Below, piece by piece: positions 24,210-31,981 of a stretch of 38,754 nt of DNA. The notes beneath the pieces were generated by a model. It made no database searches, was not told where the DNA came from, and was given only the letters and a program-made list of their open reading frames with translations. The stretch covers positions 1 through 38,754 of the forward strand of contig JBOFYV010000110.1 in NCBI GenBank assembly GCA_051654865.1. The letters are read 5' to 3'. Source of the DNA: JBOFOR01 sp051654865 (GTDB lineage Bacteria > Bacillota > Clostridia > Peptostreptococcales > Peptostreptococcaceae). The translations under genes and the position numbers were made by a program. Positions within the stretch are counted from its first letter, which is position 1; each line of letters opens with the position of its first letter.

Positions 24210-25123
24210 TGGAAGCCTTATTTGAAATTTTATTAAAAGAAGAGTTTTGGTTTGCAGTTATAAGATCTACAACTCCAATACTTCTAACAACACTAGGTGC
24301 TATGATAGCAGCTCGTGCAGGTGCTAGAAATATAGCATTAGAAGGTACTATGCTTACGGCAGCGTTTGTTGGGGTAGCAGGTAGTCACTTTACTCAAAGT
24401 GCATTTTTAGGATTAGTATTTGCAGTTTTAGCAGGGATAATAATGAGTAATATAATTGCTTATTTCGCTCTAAAACTAAAATCGAACATAATAATATCAG
24501 GTATAGCATTAAACTTAGTTGCATCGGGTATGACAGTATTTGGACTGTACGTACTTACAGGAGATAAGGGAGCATCAACATCTCTTAACTCACTAGCACT
24601 ACCAACTATAGATATACCTGTAATAGAAAACATACCAGTAGTAGGAACGATATTATCAGGACATAATGTATTAACATATGTAGGATTACTATTAGTATTA
24701 TTAGTATGGATAATGTTTAAATACACTAAACTAGGCCTTAGAATAAAAGCAGTTGGAGAAAGTCCAGAAGCTGCAGAATCAGTAGGAATAAACGTAAACC
24801 AAGTTAAATATATAGCACTTACAATGAGTGGAGCATTAGCAGCACTTGGAGGGGCATTCTTATCAATGGGATACGTAACACTATTCTCAGCAGGAATGAC
24901 ATCAGGTAGAGGGTATATAGCACTAGCAACACAAGCAATGGCAGGGGCTAACCCAATAGTAGGATTACTAACATCTAGTCTATTTGGATTTACAGAAAGT
25001 ATGAGTAACTACTTACAAGGAATAAACCTTCCGATAGAGTTTATACAAATGCTACCATACCTTGCAATAGTAGTTATATATGTAGTTTACTGTGCAAATA
25101 AAACTAAAAAAGAATTAAATTAA
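24209..25123 (+). CDS. ABC transporter permease (BMP-type importer), subunit 2
   Basis: 304 residues, about eight hydrophobic helices, YufQ/NupQ-like. Landmarks: RSTTPILLTTLGAMIAARAG, NIALEGTML (a NxGxEG-like motif), SNIIISGIALNLVASGMTVF, AVGESPEAAESVGINV (the cytoplasmic coupling loop) and GRGYIALATQAMAGANP. ATG overlaps the stop of the preceding gene (TAATG), so translation is coupled. Together with 20437-24209 it completes a BMP importer. Confidence 0.92.
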   Translation: MEALFEILLKEEFWFAVIRSTTPILLTTLGAMIAARAGARNIALEGTMLTAAFVGVAGSHFTQSAFLGLVFAVLAGIIMSNIIAYFALKLKSNIIISGIALNLVASGMTVFGLYVLTGDKGASTSLNSLALPTIDIPVIENIPVVGTILSGHNVLTYVGLLLVLLVWIMFKYTKLGLRIKAVGESPEAAESVGINVNQVKYIALTMSGALAALGGAFLSMGYVTLFSAGMTSGRGYIALATQAMAGANPIVGLLTSSLFGFTESMSNYLQGINLPIEFIQMLPYLAIVVIYVVYCANKTKKELN

Positions 25124-25152
25124 ATAACCAAAAGACAGCGAGGATGAATGAC

Positions 25153-25533
25153 ATGATAAACAAAATAGCAAAAGTAACAATTTATGTAAACGATCAAGAT
25201 GAAGCATTAAAGTTCTGGACAGAAAAATTAAACTTCGTAACTAAAATAGATGCAACAGAAGGTCCATTAAGATGGATAGAAATAGCACCTAAAGAAAGCG
25301 AATGGGTAACTATAGTATTATACGATAGAAAGCTTATGGAAAAAGAATGTCCAGCAGTTGATACTGAATACAAGAAGGTAATATTAAGTACTGAAGACTT
25401 AGAAGCAGCTTACAATGAAATGAAAGCTAAAGGTATAGAAGTAACTGATATAGTACAAATGGAATATGCTAAATTATTTACATTCAAAGATCAAGACGGT
25501 AATGAATACTTATTACGTGAAGATAAGTTTTAA
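25153..25533 (+). CDS. VOC-superfamily (glyoxalase/bleomycin-resistance fold) protein
   Basis: 126 residues, two beta-alpha-beta-beta-beta modules: IAKVTIYVNDQDEALKFWTEKLNF at the N-terminus, and a second half ending in FKDQDGNEYLLRE. The usual first metal His is not visible (KVTIYV) while Glu remains near the end, so a metal enzyme role is uncertain. ATG 25153 fits the AGGA ribosome site better than ATG 25144, which overlaps it. It is the last gene of the BMP-ABC operon, 29 bp after the permease, and a terminator follows. Confidence 0.82.
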   Translation: MINKIAKVTIYVNDQDEALKFWTEKLNFVTKIDATEGPLRWIEIAPKESEWVTIVLYDRKLMEKECPAVDTEYKKVILSTEDLEAAYNEMKAKGIEVTDIVQMEYAKLFTFKDQDGNEYLLREDKF

Positions 25534-25541
25534 TAGAGAAT

Positions 25542-25578
25542 CACTCTGTATATGCAAAATTATACAGAGTGTTTTTTT
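25542..25578 (+). terminator. Terminator of the amidohydrolase-BMP-ABC-VOC operon
   Basis: CACTCTGTATA (25542-25552) is mirrored at 25561-25571, then seven T. Confidence 0.93.
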
Positions 25579-25706
25579 GTTTTATACAAAACTCGAAATA
25601 TGACGTTTTATGTTAAAAAAATATCTAGATTTAAATTTGAAAATAAAATTAAAATTGTGAAAAAAAGGTCAATAGTTGAAAAAATATGAAATTAAACGTT
25701 TTCTTA

Positions 25707-25735
25707 TTGAACAATATGTTAAATGATGGTATTAT
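25707..25735 (+). promoter_or_regulatory. sstT promoter
   Basis: TTGAAC (25707-25712), 17 bp, TATTAT (25730-25735), about 45 bp before the GTG start. Confidence 0.65.
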
Positions 25736-25781
25736 TTAGTTGTATTCATACAATACATATCAGAATGAGGGGGAAGAAAAC

Positions 25782-27014
25782 GTGAAAAGTTTGTTAAAAA
25801 AATGGAATGATATTAGTTTAGTTAAAAGAATTATCACAGGTCTTATAGTAGGTATTATATTAGCGTTAGTGATTCCACAAGCTACACCGATAGCAATGCT
25901 AGGGTCACTATTCGTAGGAGCGTTAAAAGGAGTTGCTCCATTACTAGTGTTCTTCTTAGTTATGGCTGCATTATCTCAGCATAAAGAAGGTAAGAAGACT
26001 AATATGAAGTCAATTGTTAGTTTATATCTTTTAGGAACATTCTTAGCTGCAATAGTAGCAGTGGTTGCAAGTTTTGTATTCCCAATGGAATTAAATTTAG
26101 CAGGAGCGGGTTCTGCAGGAGATTTAACACCTCCAGGTGGAGTAGGCGAAGTTCTGAAAACGTTATTATTAAATATAGTTAAAAACCCAGTAGAATCACT
26201 TGCTACAGCAAATTACATAGGTATATTAGCTTGGGCATTATTATTTGGTCTTGCTCTTAAAAATGCAAGCGAATCTACTAAAAATATAGTATCTAACATA
26301 TCAGATGCAGTATCTCAAGTAGTTAGATGGGTAATAAGCTTTGCGCCATTTGGTATAATGGGTCTAGTATTTGATACTATAGCTACAGCAGGTATAGAAT
26401 CATTATTAAGTTATGGACAATTAATAGTATTATTAGTTGGAAGTATGGCATTTGTTGCATTAGTAGTAAATCCAATAGTAGCATTCGTATTAATGAGAAG
26501 AAATCCTTATCCGTTAGTACTAAAGTGTTTAAGAGACAGTGGATTGACAGCATTCTTCACTCGTAGTTCAGCAGCAAATATACCAGTTAATATGGGATTA
26601 TGTAAAGAATTAGGATTAGATGAAGATACTTATTCAGTTTCTATACCATTAGGTGCAACTATAAACATGGGTGGAGCTGCTATAACAATAACAATATTAA
26701 CACTTGCAGCAGCAAACACTGTAGGTGTAAGTGTAGATATACCAACTGCAATAATATTAAGTGTATTAGCATCAGTTAGTGCTTGTGGAGCTTCAGGAGT
26801 TGCTGGAGGATCATTATTATTAATACCACTTGCTTGTAGTTTATTCGGTATACCAAGTGAAATAGCTATGCAAGTTGTTGGTGTAGGATTTATAGTAGGA
26901 GTGATACAAGATTCATGTGAAACTGCACTTAATTCATCAACTGATGTTCTTTTTACAGCTATAGCTGAATACGGAAAACAAAGAAAAGAAAAGCAACAAA
27001 AAGTTGCTAGTTAA
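25782..27014 (+). CDS. sstT: Na+/serine-threonine symporter
   Basis: DAACS-family secondary transporter that takes up serine and threonine with sodium. 410 residues against 414 in E. coli SstT, with matching sequence: SLVKRIITGLIVGIILALV, LFVGALKGVAPLLVFFLVMAAL, FFTRSSAANIPVNMGLCKEL (HP1), SIPLGATINMGGAAITITIL (TM7), GASGVAGGSLLLIPL (HP2) and QDSCETALNSSTDVLFTA (TM8). The start is GTG 25782 behind GAGGGGGAAG; the frame is open upstream to a TTG at 25740 that overlaps the promoter end and is implausible. Single-gene transcript between two terminators. Confidence 0.93.
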   Translation: MKSLLKKWNDISLVKRIITGLIVGIILALVIPQATPIAMLGSLFVGALKGVAPLLVFFLVMAALSQHKEGKKTNMKSIVSLYLLGTFLAAIVAVVASFVFPMELNLAGAGSAGDLTPPGGVGEVLKTLLLNIVKNPVESLATANYIGILAWALLFGLALKNASESTKNIVSNISDAVSQVVRWVISFAPFGIMGLVFDTIATAGIESLLSYGQLIVLLVGSMAFVALVVNPIVAFVLMRRNPYPLVLKCLRDSGLTAFFTRSSAANIPVNMGLCKELGLDEDTYSVSIPLGATINMGGAAITITILTLAAANTVGVSVDIPTAIILSVLASVSACGASGVAGGSLLLIPLACSLFGIPSEIAMQVVGVGFIVGVIQDSCETALNSSTDVLFTAIAEYGKQRKEKQQKVAS

Positions 27015-27024
27015 TAGATAATAT

Positions 27025-27078
27025 TTTTACACAAAAAAGAAGAGGATTGTAATTCCTCTTCTTTTTTTGTGTAAAAAT
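27025..27078. terminator. Long hairpin terminator after sstT
   Basis: About 23-bp stem (27025-27047 with 27055-27078, one bulge), loop TTGTAA-like, with T/A tracts at both sides so it could work on either strand. Confidence 0.88.
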
Positions 27079-27197
27079 AGTAATAAGTTATATAAAAGTT
27101 AAATTTTGATATAATTATTATAAAATAAAATGCAAAAGCTAAATAATCAAAGTAATAATAAGTAAAATGATAATGTTAATTTAAAGAGGAAGAGCTT

Positions 27198-28958
27198 ATG
27201 GAAAATGATAAACGAAAAATAATAATAGATTTTGAGGTATTATCTAAAAGTGGTTTTTGGATGTGTTGTATGAAGGATTACAAAACGAAGACTGAGCACA
27301 CAATTGTGAATAATCCAGAAGAACTAATGCGAGTATATAACAAAAACAAAGATTCTATATGGGTAGGTTATAATATAAAAGGATATGATCAATGGATATT
27401 AAAAGCTATTATAGCAGGAATTGATCCCTGTTCTGTATCAGAAAAGCTTGTAGAGTTAAAAATATCTCCTTGGAGAATCGATAGAAAACTAAATAGTATA
27501 CAATTATTTGTATTTGATATAGGAACCAGTTATAGAAGTTTAAAAGAATTAGAGCTATTTATGGGAGAAGACATAAAAGAAAGCAGTGTGCCATTTGACT
27601 TAGATAGATACCCGACAAATGAAGAGATAAAAGAATTAACTAAGTATTGTATGCATGATGTTAGAATGACGTATAAAGTATTTGAACATTTATATTATAA
27701 GTATGAAGCTCAACAAGGATTAATAAAATATTTTAATTTGGATGAAAGTATGTTCAATAAAACAGAAGCTCAATTGAGTGCATATATATTAGGAGCTAAA
27801 AAACCTAACTATGATAGAAATGATACCTCTGAGTTTGAAATAATAAATTCATTAAAACTAAGTAAGTATAAAAATATAAAAGAGTGGTATGAAGATTATA
27901 ATAATAGAGATTTGAAAAAATATTTGAAAACTGAAATATATGGAGTTGAAACTGACTTTGGATGGGGAGGACTTCACTCAGCGCGTAAAAAATATGAAGC
28001 AAAAGAATTTATAGTAAATTCAGATGTAAGCTCTTTTTATCCATCCATTATGATCGAATACGGATTATTAAGTAGGAATGTAAAGAATCCATCTAAATTT
28101 AAGGAAATAAGAAACACTAGATTTAAATTGAAAAGAGAAGATAATCAGATAGAAAAGTCATTAAAACTAGTACTAAATAGCACATATGGTGCTTGTTTAG
28201 ATTCAAATAATGAACTATATGATCCTAGGCAAGGTATAGCTATTTGTGTAAATGGTCAGCTACTTTTACTGGATTTAATTGAAAAAGTAGAATTAGAATT
28301 TGGAAATAATGCTGAATTTATTCAAGGGAATACTGATGGTGTTATGTTTAAATTTAATTCAAAAGAATCAGTGCAAAAGTATATAGAGGTATGTGACAAG
28401 TGGTGTTCTAGGACTAAAATGGAGCTAGAGCATGATTTTATTGATAAGATAATACAAAAAGATGTTAATAATTATGTATATGTAAAGAAAAATGGAGACA
28501 TAAAAAGTAAGGGTGCATATGTAAAAGAGTTGAGTATAATAGATAATGACCTACCAATAATAAATAAAGCTCTAAAGGAAAAGTTAATAAACGATGTAGA
28601 TATAGAAACTACAATAAATGATGCGAAGGATTTAATTGATTTTCAAAAATGTGTAAAAATAACAGGTAAATACAGTCATGCACTTCATGGCACACAAAAT
28701 TTAAATGTAAAAGTATTAAGAGTATTTGCAAGTGTTATAAATACAGATCCTGCTCTTTATAAAATTAAACTAGATAACAAGCTAGAAAAGATAAGCTATA
28801 CACCAGATAGAGTATTTATAGATAATGAAAATATACTAGAGAAGAATATACCATCATACTTAGATCGAGAATGGTACATATCTATAGCTAAAGAGAGACT
28901 TGATAGTTTTGTAAAAGAAAACAACTATACTTTATTTGACTATCTAGATACATTATAA
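27198..28958 (+). CDS. Phage-type family B DNA polymerase, stand-alone
   Basis: 586 residues. An N-terminal 3'-5' exonuclease has ExoI DFE (Asp11/Glu13), ExoII NIKGYD (Asp64) and ExoIII Tyr150..Asp154 (YCMHD). After a GWGGLHSA segment (residues 255-262), as seen in phage polymerases, comes motif A DVSSFYPS (276-283), motif B KLVLNSTYG (323-331) and motif C NTDG (378-381), then NNYVYV (425-430) like the KxY region. Motif C has Asn where most have the first Asp of DTDS. A and B are only about 47 residues apart, so fingers are minimal and there is no room for a TPR1 of the protein-primed kind. A DNA polymerase fold is clear; activity, priming and role are unknown. No phage, plasmid or terminal-protein genes adjoin it. 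ATG follows AGAGGAAG. Either a domesticated phage gene or part of an undescribed replication/defence unit. Confidence 0.85.
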   Translation: MENDKRKIIIDFEVLSKSGFWMCCMKDYKTKTEHTIVNNPEELMRVYNKNKDSIWVGYNIKGYDQWILKAIIAGIDPCSVSEKLVELKISPWRIDRKLNSIQLFVFDIGTSYRSLKELELFMGEDIKESSVPFDLDRYPTNEEIKELTKYCMHDVRMTYKVFEHLYYKYEAQQGLIKYFNLDESMFNKTEAQLSAYILGAKKPNYDRNDTSEFEIINSLKLSKYKNIKEWYEDYNNRDLKKYLKTEIYGVETDFGWGGLHSARKKYEAKEFIVNSDVSSFYPSIMIEYGLLSRNVKNPSKFKEIRNTRFKLKREDNQIEKSLKLVLNSTYGACLDSNNELYDPRQGIAICVNGQLLLLDLIEKVELEFGNNAEFIQGNTDGVMFKFNSKESVQKYIEVCDKWCSRTKMELEHDFIDKIIQKDVNNYVYVKKNGDIKSKGAYVKELSIIDNDLPIINKALKEKLINDVDIETTINDAKDLIDFQKCVKITGKYSHALHGTQNLNVKVLRVFASVINTDPALYKIKLDNKLEKISYTPDRVFIDNENILEKNIPSYLDREWYISIAKERLDSFVKENNYTLFDYLDTL

Positions 28959-28988
28959 AAATTATATTAAATAATTTATCTAAAAACA

Positions 28989-29042
28989 GTTTGAATTAAT
29001 TTTGTATATGTAATAATATAAAGTAAGCAAAATTAATCAAAC
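28989..29042 (+). promoter_or_regulatory. Promoter flanked by a 15-bp inverted repeat, ahead of the methyltransferase gene
   Basis: TTGAAT (28991-28996), 17 bp, TAATAT (29014-29019). GTTTGAATTAATTTTG (28989-29004) is mirrored, less one base, at 29028-29042. The repeat spans from -35 to about +20, so it may be an operator or a read-through hairpin of the polymerase transcript. Confidence 0.55.
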
Positions 29043-29063
29043 TAAAGATAAGGTGTGTCTAAA

Positions 29064-30227
29064 ATGGAAGATTTAAGAAAAGCAATTGACGAAATATTAA
29101 AAGAAGAGATTATAAAAATTGTAATAAGTAATAAAATGAATAAAGATGTTGAGTTTAATAAAATAAACTTTACATTAAAAGAAAGTAAGAATAAACAATA
29201 CTATCAGATAGAAAAATACACAGAAAAACAAGTTTTTCATGAAAATATAGAAGTAGAAGAGTTAAAAGATAAATTAATTGGATATCTGTCAGGCAGTTAT
29301 AAACAAGTAGGAGCTTGGTCAAATGAAACTACATTTGATTTAAAAATATCTAAAAAAGGAAAAGTGTTTTTAGGTAAGAAAAAAAGTAACAATCAAGATC
29401 TTGCAAATAAAAGCCATAACAAAGAGAAAAACTACATATTAAAAGAAGGAATGATAATACAGCCTTTAATAGATTTAGGTGTATTTACGAAAGAAGGAAA
29501 AGTTATAAATTCTAAGTATGACAAATATAAGCAAATAAATAGATTTATAGAAATGATAGATGATGAAATAAAAAAATATGATGAACAAGAACTTACTATA
29601 CTAGATTTTGGTTGTGGAAAATCTTATTTAACTTTTGTTCTTTATTATTACTTTGTAGAAATAAAGAAAATAAACGTAAAAATGATAGGTTTAGACTTAA
29701 AGGCAGATGTTATAAAGAAATGTAACGAGATAGCTAAAAGATATAATTATGAGAACCTAAAATTTGAACTTGGAGACATAAATGGTTATAAATATAATAA
29801 TAAAGTTGATATGGTAATAACATTACATGCTTGTGATACTGCCACTGATTATGCATTATATAATGCAATAAAATGGAATAGTAAAATGATATTTTCTGTT
29901 CCATGTTGTCAGCATGAGTTTAATCATCAAATGAATACAGATTCATTAGGTATATTAACAAAGTATGGGATTGTTAAAGAAAGGGTAGCTGCACTAATGA
30001 CGGATGCAGCAAGAGCTAACTTACTGGAATGCTTAGGTTATAAAACACAATTATTAGAGTTTATAGATATATCTCATTCACCTAAGAATATTCTTATAAG
30101 AGCGTCAAAAACAAATATATCAAAAGATAAAAAAGAAAAATCTTTAAAAGAAGTAGAAACTTTAATGGAACAATTTAATTTTAGCCCAACATTATATAAA
30201 TTATTGAAAGAAGATAACCTAATATAA
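29064..30227 (+). CDS. SAM-dependent methyltransferase (METTL25/Methyltransf_32-like)
   Basis: 387 residues. A basic N-terminal region (about 1-125) has a segment like YLSGSYKQVGAWSNETTFDLK. It is followed by a class I methyltransferase domain: motif I LDFGCGKSYLTFVLY, acidic motif II MIGLDLK, then LGDINGY, ITLHACDTATDYALY, and the diagnostic VPCCQHE. This arrangement recalls the METTL25 family, some members of which modify RNA; the bacterial substrate is not known to me. ATG 29064 is eight bases after AAGGTG; the in-frame GTG 29055 is part of that ribosome site. The last codons lie inside the terminator palindrome. Confidence 0.82.
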   Translation: MEDLRKAIDEILKEEIIKIVISNKMNKDVEFNKINFTLKESKNKQYYQIEKYTEKQVFHENIEVEELKDKLIGYLSGSYKQVGAWSNETTFDLKISKKGKVFLGKKKSNNQDLANKSHNKEKNYILKEGMIIQPLIDLGVFTKEGKVINSKYDKYKQINRFIEMIDDEIKKYDEQELTILDFGCGKSYLTFVLYYYFVEIKKINVKMIGLDLKADVIKKCNEIAKRYNYENLKFELGDINGYKYNNKVDMVITLHACDTATDYALYNAIKWNSKMIFSVPCCQHEFNHQMNTDSLGILTKYGIVKERVAALMTDAARANLLECLGYKTQLLEFIDISHSPKNILIRASKTNISKDKKEKSLKEVETLMEQFNFSPTLYKLLKEDNLI

Positions 30228-30272
30228 AAAAGATGTTAGCAATAGCTAACATCTTTTTTATATTAGGTTATC
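30213..30272. terminator. 60-bp perfect palindrome, bidirectional terminator overlapping both gene ends
   Basis: Arms 30213-30240 and 30245-30272 are exact 28-bp reverse complements with a 4-nt AATA loop. The final codons and stop of the methyltransferase and the first bases of the stop of the DUF378 gene lie in it. Internal A6/T6 tracts supply the U-run on either strand. Confidence 0.9.
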
Positions 30273-30480
30273 ACATAAAAAATATAAATTGAGTACCTAC
30301 ATAAAGTGCTGAAAGTCCAACTAAACCGTATACTACTCGACTAATTGTACTTATATTTCCAAAGTTACCTCCACCAGCAAGTAAAGATGCGACTAAATCA
30401 AATTTAAATAAAGAGACTAGTCCCCAATTAAGTGCTCCTATTAAGACTAATATCATTGCAATATTATATATTATATTCAT
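30271..30480 (-). CDS. DUF378 family small membrane protein
   Basis: 69 residues with two hydrophobic helices and the DUF378 pattern IGALNWGLVSLFKFDLVASL (residues 13-32), then ISRVVYGLVGLSALYV. Function unknown. ATG 30480 with GGAGG seven bases upstream. The frame is open further upstream, but that part would not have a ribosome site. Confidence 0.88.
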   Translation of the reverse strand: MNIIYNIAMILVLIGALNWGLVSLFKFDLVASLLAGGGNFGNISTISRVVYGLVGLSALYVGTQFIFFM

Positions 30481-30562
30481 AAGTATACCTCCGTAATAAA
30501 ATATATCCATATTATGACTATAAGGAGGGAGATGTATACTTACAAATGGAAATAAAGTATAT

Positions 30563-31297
30563 TTATATATAAGTTAAATAATTAGTATCTGCATACCCGA
30601 TTTTACTTTTATATTTAATCTTACTCCAACCATTACTTACATGATAGACAACCTCAACTTTATCATTTTTATTTATTCTATAGATAACATTTTCATAAGG
30701 TGAAGGTCCATCTAATATATTCAAGCAATCAATTGTAGGAACCATCAACTTAGAATTATTAATTGAAGTTATTGGTAAGGATTGAGTATAACTTAATGAA
30801 CTTAACTTAACATATCCATATTTTTTGTTAAAATGTATTCTAGCCCAATTATTAACGTCGTATAAAACTTCTACTGTATCACCTTTTGTTAAACTACCTA
30901 AAACCTTTTCATGGTTATTAGGTCCGAAGTATATATGTAAAATATCAACATCACACTTCATAAATTTAGATTCTTTGTAAGTATACGAGCTTTGCTTAGT
31001 AGTAGCATTTTTTTTAGTGAATTTGATATTTAAAAAATTGCTAGGTATATAGCCTTTTTCATTTAAATACTGTATTTTAGACCATTCCGTACCAGATTCT
31101 AAAATTTTTATTGAACTTCCTTTTTTTATATTTAAAAGAACTGGATAGTTAGTGCTAGGGCCACTTCTTAAATTAAGATCACTTATAACTTCTGCAATAA
31201 TCATTTGAGCTGAACTTTGATTAATATTACCTAAAGTGAAAAGTGAAGTAGCTAGAGTTAACAAAGATGCTTTCTTTATATCTTTTTTATTTTTCAT
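30563..31297 (-). CDS. Secreted protein with three bacterial SH3 (SH3b) repeats
   Basis: 244 residues. A lysine-rich start and hydrophobic stretch (about residues 7-30, ending SSAQ) is a probable signal peptide. Three SH3b units follow at about 36-92 (DLNLRSGPSTNYPVL...GYIPSNFLNI), 114-172 (CDVDILHIYFGPNNHEKVL...GYVKLSSLSY) and 188-244 (DCLNILDGPSPYENVI...GYADTNYLTY). The first has the classic LNLRSGPST. SH3b modules usually bind peptidoglycan; no catalytic domain is attached. ATG 31297 follows AAGGTGG. About 50 bp separate it from the DUF378 gene, with no clear terminator between. Confidence 0.85.
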   Translation of the reverse strand: MKNKKDIKKASLLTLATSLFTLGNINQSSAQMIIAEVISDLNLRSGPSTNYPVLLNIKKGSSIKILESGTEWSKIQYLNEKGYIPSNFLNIKFTKKNATTKQSSYTYKESKFMKCDVDILHIYFGPNNHEKVLGSLTKGDTVEVLYDVNNWARIHFNKKYGYVKLSSLSYTQSLPITSINNSKLMVPTIDCLNILDGPSPYENVIYRINKNDKVEVVYHVSNGWSKIKYKSKIGYADTNYLTYI

Positions 31298-31602
31298 TAT
31301 TACCACCTTATTATATTTAAAATTTAGATATTAAATAGAGTATATTTGGTTTACTTAACAAAATATTTTTTTAGATGCTTGTCACAATATACACAATTAC
31401 GACAAAATTTTTAAAAATAAAGTTTTTATTAATATATCATATTATTAAAAAATAGTATTAAATATGGAATTATTACCATAATTTACATATAAACTATTCA
31501 TATTGGATTTTATGTTTATTGCAGGTATATATGTTCAAATAAAATGTATAATAAATTTTTTTATGGATATAATTCTAAAAATAAATTTTAAGGGGAAATT
31601 TT
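31298..31602. other. AT-rich intergenic stretch between divergent genes
   Basis: About 305 bp, no supportable ORF. It must hold the promoters of the SH3b gene (-) and the small ORF (+). A TG-TATAAT extended -10 (around 31546-31555) lies about 50 bp before the small ORF, without a good -35. Confidence 0.5.
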
Positions 31603-31782
31603 ATGATTACATTAAATAGAGAGAATATAATTGAAGGATTGATTGAATTAAGAAAAGAAGAAGAAGATGAAACTAAAAGTATAATTGAAAATATAAAAAT
31701 AATTATAACTAAAAATGGAATAAGTGATGTAGAAAAATTAAAATTAATTAACAATGAAATGGGAAAAAGGTTGATAATCTAA
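31603..31782 (+). CDS. Small protein, possibly Spo0E-like
   Basis: 59 residues from ATG 31603 (AGGGG seven bases upstream) to TAA. Highly charged and probably two helices: ENIIEGLIELRKEEEDETKS, then NIKIIITKNGISDVEKLKLI and NNEMGKRLII. Length, the helix-NG-xD-helix layout and the position of LKLINNEMGKRLI resemble Spo0E-type Spo0A-P phosphatases, whose motif is SQELDxLI. The Asp expected in that motif is Gly here, so activity is doubtful and the assignment is tentative. Confidence 0.5.
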   Translation: MITLNRENIIEGLIELRKEEEDETKSIIENIKIIITKNGISDVEKLKLINNEMGKRLII

Positions 31783-31865
31783 TTATTATTAATAATATAT
31801 ATATTTTACAAAAAATGTAAAAGTGTTGATAAGTCTAATAAGTATGTTAATAAAATAAAGTATAA

Positions 31866-31981
31866 AAAACATAGCTAACTAAAGGAGTGTTTTCTTTCAG
31901 TTTATAATAACTAAGTTAATTTTATGTTTGACTTAATAATGAAAGGTAGTATTATGAAAATACTGCTTTTTACTATGTTTT
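31866..31981 (+). ncRNA. Candidate structured RNA (sRNA or unidentified leader element)
   Basis: AAAACATAG (31866-31874) is perfectly complementary to CTATGTTTT (31973-31981). AACATA inside it can instead pair with TATGTT (31923-31928). Inside are TAACT/AGTTA (31876-31880, 31914-31918), AAAG/CTTT (31881-31884, 31894-31897), AGTT/AACT (31899-31902, 31909-31912) and a terminator-like hairpin AAAGGTAGTATT/AATACTGCTTTT (31942-31953, 31959-31970). A weak promoter TTGATA .. TAATAA lies just upstream (about 31826-31853). No ORF. Not a class I recognise. Confidence 0.5.

Noticed and set aside
25740..25781. TTG 25740 as the sstT start
   Set aside because: It lies only a few bases after the -10 box; GTG 25782 has a strong ribosome site and gives the normal length.
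29055..29063. GTG 29055 as methyltransferase start
   Set aside because: It is part of the AAGGTG ribosome site of ATG 29064.
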